From Nostoc sp. CHAB 5715 (GTDB lineage: Bacteria; Cyanobacteriota; Cyanobacteriia; Cyanobacteriales; Nostocaceae), in the NCBI RefSeq assembly GCF_020829685.1, contig NZ_JAIVFR010000100.1, positions 1 to 11,477 on the forward strand: a DNA stretch of 11,477 bases. The letters are read 5' to 3'. Made by a program: the position numbers and the translations under genes. The number at the start of each line of letters is the position of its first letter. Position 1 is the first letter of the stretch. The notes under the pieces are model-generated. The model saw nothing but the letters and a program-made list of their open reading frames with translations, was not told the origin of the DNA and ran no database searches. Shown here in pieces: positions 8,501-11,477 of this stretch.

Positions 8501-10235
8501 TCCCCAACAAAAAGATGACTATGATGTTTTACTCCAAGCACTGCAAGAGCATGATTGGAAGCCACAACAGATAGCGCACTTTTGGAGCATCACACCTGAC
8601 GATACTTTAACTCGCCAAGAGCCAGACGGACAGATACACTTAAGGCGTCAGTTTTTTGAAGATTGTCAAAATCTCGGTTTGTACAGTCTTGTCTTCTTGG
8701 CACAGGCTTTGGGACAGCAAAATATCACTGAGCCGATTAAACTGATGGTTGTCACCAGTAATTTACATGATGTAACTGGTTCGGAGATTTTGTGTCCTGA
8801 GAAAGCAACGATATTAAGTCCTTGCAAAGTAATTCCCCAGGAATATCCTAATATTAGCTGCTGTTGCTTTGATATTGTGCTGGCATCACGACATCAGCCA
8901 TCACAAAAGCATATTGATTATTTACTTGCCGAATTTATAGCACAGTCAACTGACAATGTAATTGCTTATCGTGGAAATCATCGCTGGGTTCAAACATACG
9001 AGCCTATCCGTTTAGATGAAAACATTACTGGTAAAGCTAGGTTAAGGAAACAAGGAGTTTATCTAATCACTGGTGGACTCGGAGGTGTTGGTTTAGTATT
9101 GGCGGAATATCTCGCAAAGACTGTCCAGGCGAAATTGGTTCTGCTTGGACGAAAAGGACTTCCCGCAAAAGAACAGTGGCAAGAATGGTTGGAAACTCAC
9201 GATGAAGAGGATAGCATTAGCCGCAAGATTCGCAAAGTACAAGAAATTGAGGCTTTGGGTGCTGAGGTTTTAGCGATCGCCGCCGATGTGGCAAATGAAG
9301 AACAAATGCAAAAAGCGATCGCCATAGTAACTGAGCGCTTTGGTACGATTAACGGCGTTATTTACGCAGCAGGTAATAGCGAAGCAGCACATTGTGCTAT
9401 TGAAGAAACTTCTCAGAGCTTGGCTCAATTGCAATTTAACTCTAAAGTATTTGGAATATTTGTCTTAGAAAAAGTTTTACAGCAACAAGACCTTGATTTT
9501 TGTCAATTCACTTCATCTTTAGCATCTATTTTAGGAGGTTTAGGATTTATTTCCTATTCTGCCGCCAACATTTTTATGGATGCTTATGCTCACAAACATA
9601 ACCAAACTAAATCTTGCTCTTGGAGTAGTGTAAACTGGGATGATTGGGAAATAGAGGAACAACAAGATACAGATTTTGAAGCAAACTTGTCTACATATTC
9701 CATCACATCAAAGGCTGGTGTGGAAGTATTTGAACGTTTGTTAACGCTGCATGAAGTAAGTCAAGTTCTTGTTTCCACCAGAGATTTACAAGCAAGAATT
9801 CAGCAGTGGATAAAACTAGAATCTTTACGAAATAAGGATTTTTCAAATAACGAAAATTCTTTATCTCTATACTCAAGAGGTAACTTACAAACTGACTATG
9901 TTCCAGCCCGCAACCAAATAGAGGAAATTGTTGCCAAAACCTGGGAGAAAGCTTTGGGCATAGAGAAGATAGGTATTTATGATAATTTTTTTGATTTGGG
10001 AGGTAGTTCTCTAATCAGTATCCAGATTATCTCTCAGTTACAAAAAGAATTAAATATTCATATCCCTGTAGTTAGCATTTATGAAAAACCAACTATCAGC
10101 TCGCTTGCGGAGCTTTTAAGTAGCAATGAGCAGGATTATGTTCAAAAAGAACATTTCCGTACTCAACCTAGAAACGCTTCAATTAAGCGTCGCAAACAAG
10201 TAAGACAAAATTATCGAAGAGCAAGTCAAAAGTAG
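5571..10235 (+). CDS. Type I modular PKS, KS-AT-KR-ACP (malonyl-specific, reducing)
   Basis: A 1554-residue single-module synthase with no thioesterase. The KS (~13-435) has Cys184 (TTCSSSL), His318 (EAHGTGT) and His358 (NIGHLD), so it can condense. The AT (~530-850) has GHSIGEY with Ser628 and HAFH at 724-727, the signature of malonyl-CoA rather than methylmalonyl-CoA. The KR structural half starts near WFYVPRWKES (~906). The catalytic half (~1160-1340) has the NADPH loop TGGLGGVG and catalytic residues Lys1292, Ser1316, Tyr1329 and Asn1333. No LDD motif follows YAAG, so alcohol stereochemistry cannot be called from the usual B-type marker. There is no DH, ER or methyltransferase. The ACP (~1447-1515) has LGGSSL with Ser1480. 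The last ~17 residues are strongly basic (IKRRKQVRQNYRR) and may be a docking tail. It probably extends the NRPS-bound aminoacyl unit by two carbons, leaving a beta-hydroxy thioester. ATG 5571 starts just before the KS, and only a weak AGGT precedes it at 5557. Confidence 0.95.
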   Translation: MENSASLTNTTGLEIAIIGMSGCFPDAKNIDEFWQNLRDGVESIHRFTDQELQNLGVDPALLSNPNYVKAKGVVKDVDLFDASFFDISPREAEVMDPSLRFFLEHSWKALEDAGYSSEVYKKPIGVYAGTSFGSYLLNIYSNYDIVASVGDKQIEKGTSPDYVTTLTSYKLNLNGPSYAVQTTCSSSLIAVHLACQSLLSGECNIALAGGVSISIENGYLYQEGGIESPDGHCRAFDAKAAGTVTGKGLGLVVLKRLEEAIADGDCIHAVIKGSAINNDGSDKVSYTAPSVNGQAKVIRAAQVMAEVEPDTISYIEAHGTGTKLGDPIEIAALTQAFRAKTQNKGFCRIGSVKTNIGHLDSTAGVAGLIKTVLALKHKQIPPSLNFEEPSPQIDFANSPFYVNNKLSEWKTNGTPRRAGVSSFGFGGTNAHVILEEAPIPQPSSPSRSWQLLLLSTKTNTALSTATENLANYLHEHPSLNLADVAHTLQVGRWNLNHRRMVVCQNQEDAIDALRDPQRAFSHYQEPCNRPIVFMFSGQGSQYVNMGRELYESETVFREQFDYCCELLKPHLELDLRTVLYPSEEKAQEATQKLQQTAITQPALFAIEYALAKLWMAWGVRPEMMIGHSIGEYVAATLAGVFSLEDALAIVATRGKLMQQCNSGAMLSIGLTQKEVQQLLGEEIFLAANNTPSSCVVSGSTEAIDQLQQELQQIGVSCRRLHTSHAFHSQMMEPIIEIFVQFLQKVKLNPPKIPFISNVSGTWITTAQATDPNYWAQHLRQPVRFCEGITELAKTPETLFLEVGPGRTLSTFVKQHQKEESLVLTSLRHPQEQESDVAFLLNSLGKVWLFGVKVDWSGFYTHERRHRIPLPTYPFERQRYWIEINRNATLAMMSQTNSSRKPDIADWFYVPRWKESTPLELLKKGELLEQKSCWLVFVDSYGVGSEIAEQLRQKGQDVVIVGLAEEFTRLDDHTYTINPQQKDDYDVLLQALQEHDWKPQQIAHFWSITPDDTLTRQEPDGQIHLRRQFFEDCQNLGLYSLVFLAQALGQQNITEPIKLMVVTSNLHDVTGSEILCPEKATILSPCKVIPQEYPNISCCCFDIVLASRHQPSQKHIDYLLAEFIAQSTDNVIAYRGNHRWVQTYEPIRLDENITGKARLRKQGVYLITGGLGGVGLVLAEYLAKTVQAKLVLLGRKGLPAKEQWQEWLETHDEEDSISRKIRKVQEIEALGAEVLAIAADVANEEQMQKAIAIVTERFGTINGVIYAAGNSEAAHCAIEETSQSLAQLQFNSKVFGIFVLEKVLQQQDLDFCQFTSSLASILGGLGFISYSAANIFMDAYAHKHNQTKSCSWSSVNWDDWEIEEQQDTDFEANLSTYSITSKAGVEVFERLLTLHEVSQVLVSTRDLQARIQQWIKLESLRNKDFSNNENSLSLYSRGNLQTDYVPARNQIEEIVAKTWEKALGIEKIGIYDNFFDLGGSSLISIQIISQLQKELNIHIPVVSIYEKPTISSLAELLSSNEQDYVQKEHFRTQPRNASIKRRKQVRQNYRRASQK
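6348..6355. repeat. HIP1 octamer GCGATCGC
   Basis: A perfect copy inside the KS-coding part of the PKS gene. It is the first perfect copy after a stretch of about 6 kb without one (290-6347) covering the oxygenase, aminotransferase and NRPS genes. Confidence 0.85.
9273..9322. repeat. Two HIP1 octamers 42 bases apart
   Basis: Perfect GCGATCGC copies at 9273-9280 and 9315-9322 lie inside the KR-coding region. Each contributes an Ala-Ile-Ala type codon run (LAIAAD, KAIAIV). They support cyanobacterial ancestry for this gene. Confidence 0.85.
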
Positions 10236-10278
10236 TAGAAACGCAATTAATCGCATCTGTATAAAAAACATAAATCCT

Positions 10279-10291
10279 GGAGTATAAAGTG
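10279..10291 (+). promoter_or_regulatory. Shine-Dalgarno GGAG with GTG start of the decarboxylase
   Basis: GGAG at 10279-10282 lies six bases before GTG 10289, an ideal spacing, and it is the clearest ribosome-binding site in the window. It supports the non-ATG start and shows that the decarboxylase can be translated independently of the PKS stop 53 bases upstream. Confidence 0.65.
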
Positions 10292-11395
10292 GCATTAAGT
10301 CAAAAGAGACAAGAAAAAAGTAAGCTAAATCACTTGATTGAGACAGAGTTAACACACCAGTATCTAGTTGCAGATGAAGTTATGCGATTATTTCAACCAT
10401 CTAGGGGGTCAGTATCTACAGAAGTCAAGATGAATGTGCAAACAGACAATTTGGTTGATGATTTCTTAAGTTCAATTAACACTAGTTCCGACATAACTTT
10501 TAATGCACTAGTAGAAAACTTTACTGATAGTGAAGTTCCTATTAATCCCGCTAATTTTGATAGCTACCTTGAATATTTAGCAAATAATGTTGTTAATCAT
10601 TCGATACATACATCTTCACCACGATTTATAGGTCATATGACCTCTGCTCTTCCCTGTTTTGTGCGATCGCTCGCAAAACTGATGACAGCAATGAATCAAA
10701 ATGTTGTCAAAATAGAAACAGCCAAAGCCTTTAGCCCATATGAACGTCAGGCTTTGGCGATGATGCATAGATTGGTTTATGACTTTTCTGATGAATTTTA
10801 TACCCAGCATGTGCAAAATAACCAAAGCACTTTAGGCATATTGGTTTCCGGAGGTACAGCAGCAAACATCATCGCACTATGGTGCGCTCGTAATAAATCT
10901 TTATGTGCAAAAAATAGTTTTGCAGGTGTAGAAAAGACAGGTTTAGCAGCAGCTCTAGATTACTACGGTTATCAAGGAGCGGTGGTAATTGGCTCTGAAT
11001 TGATGCATTATTCTTTTGACAAAGCCGCAGATTTATTAGGCATAGGTACGCATGGGTTGAGAAAAATTCCTACTAATGGTAATAACCAAGTGGACTTATC
11101 AGCTTTACGTCAGGCTGTTGCAGATTGTCAGGCCAAAAACTTGCATATTATCGCGATCGTCGGCGTTGCTGGTACTACCGATTCTGGTAACATAGATTCA
11201 CTTTTAGATATAGCAGATATTGCCCAAGCTGCAAATGTTCATTTTCACGTAGATGCAGCTTGGGGTGGCCCGCTCATATTTTCCGAACAACATCGACAAA
11301 AACTTGTTGGTATTGAGCGTGCTGATTCAGTCACAATTGATGGACATAAACCCGGATTTCTCACAAGCAGTAAAAAATCAATTTACATGACCTGA
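10289..11395 (+). pseudogene. PLP-dependent decarboxylase, PanP/glutamate-decarboxylase-like, C-terminally truncated
   Basis: A group II PLP decarboxylase closely resembling, from memory, PanP-type aspartate 1-decarboxylases: SPRFIGHMTSALP, KIETAKAFSPYERQ, VSGGTAANI, IVGVAGTTDSGNID, HVDAAWGG (PLP-contacting Asp322; stacking His240) and ADSVTIDGHK with Schiff-base Lys354. PanP makes beta-alanine from aspartate, while relatives act on glutamate or Dab (the latter giving 1,3-diaminopropane), so the substrate is open. Family members are about 500-550 residues; this ORF ends at 368. After DGHK the expected glycine-rich strand is replaced by PGFLTSSKKSIYMT and a stop, so the last third, including the small C-terminal domain, is missing. 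The other forward frames do not restore it. The break is at about base 11351, and the foreign-looking tail could be the end of an inserted element. The product is probably inactive. The start is GTG, with a well-spaced GGAG, 53 bases after the PKS. Confidence 0.8.
10663..10670. repeat. HIP1 octamer GCGATCGC
   Basis: A perfect copy within the decarboxylase coding region, consistent with a long-resident cyanobacterial gene rather than a recent arrival from another phylum. Confidence 0.85.
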
Positions 11396-11477
11396 TGTAA
11401 GGCTTTTTTTGATACATAATCAACTCAAGTGTAAACCGAAAGACAAATTCAGTACAAATCAATATTAATAAAGATAA
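11352..11477. other. Non-homologous tail after the decarboxylase break, possible insertion-element end
   Basis: From about base 11352 the decarboxylase homology ceases. The segment begins CCCGGATTTCTCAC, is very AT-rich, has stops in all forward frames and contains a T7 run at 11404-11410 without a convincing stem before it. The opening bases look like the kind of terminus seen on some insertion sequences that cut genes and leave short chimeric tails. No transposase or second inverted repeat is inside the window, so the identity is unproven. Confidence 0.3.

Noticed and set aside
11396..11477. Intrinsic terminator at the T7 run after the decarboxylase stop
   Set aside because: No GC-rich inverted repeat precedes the T run, so a rho-independent terminator is not supported.
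1..11477. CRISPR arrays, tRNA or rRNA genes, riboswitches
   Set aside because: No regularly spaced direct repeats, cloverleaf-like or rRNA-like sequence was seen in the short intergenic gaps, all of which are under about 160 bases.

Overview
The window reads as part of a secondary-metabolite cluster from a cyanobacterium, probably filamentous. It is AT-rich, carries perfect copies of the cyanobacterial octamer GCGATCGC (HIP1) at five places, and its polyketide synthase has the ketoreductase and linker style familiar from cyanobacterial hybrid clusters. All recognisable genes lie on the + strand.

Layout. Positions 2-187 hold the broken front of a DsbA/FrnE-like thiol oxidoreductase (CPWC motif), running into an unrecognised ORF that ends at 503. 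Positions 620-1271 hold a chimeric, frame-broken oxygenase locus: about 47 N-terminal residues resembling VioC/clavaminate-synthase-type (TauD-like) Fe(II)/2-oxoglutarate oxygenases, followed in another frame by a complete-looking JmjC/cupin_8 catalytic core. A four-gene co-directional block follows. It consists of an EctB-type diaminobutyrate aminotransferase (1353-2603), a one-module NRPS with half a condensation domain plus A and PCP domains (2760-5537), a one-module PKS with KS-AT-KR-ACP (5571-10235), and a PanP-like PLP decarboxylase (10289-11395). The decarboxylase stops within 15 residues of its catalytic lysine.

How the genes may work together (inference). The aminotransferase would make L-2,4-diaminobutyrate (Dab) from aspartate semialdehyde. 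The NRPS A-domain pocket, read by position against GrsA, is D-I-W-E-M-V-A-D-D-K; its three extra acidic residues suit a basic amino acid such as Dab. The PKS has a malonyl-type AT (HAFH) and a KR with intact catalytic residues. It would add one acetate unit and reduce the ketone, giving a 4,6-diamino-3-hydroxyhexanoyl (statine-like) chain on the ACP. There is no thioesterase, reductase or later module in view, so release or continuation is unknown. ectA and ectC are absent, which argues against ectoine synthesis.

Both edges of the cluster are damaged: a fused DsbA fragment and a fused oxygenase pair on the left, and a truncated decarboxylase on the right. The core NRPS and PKS reading frames are open throughout. 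The pattern suggests a cluster remodelled or eroded at its flanks, perhaps by mobile elements, although misassembly cannot be excluded from the sequence alone.
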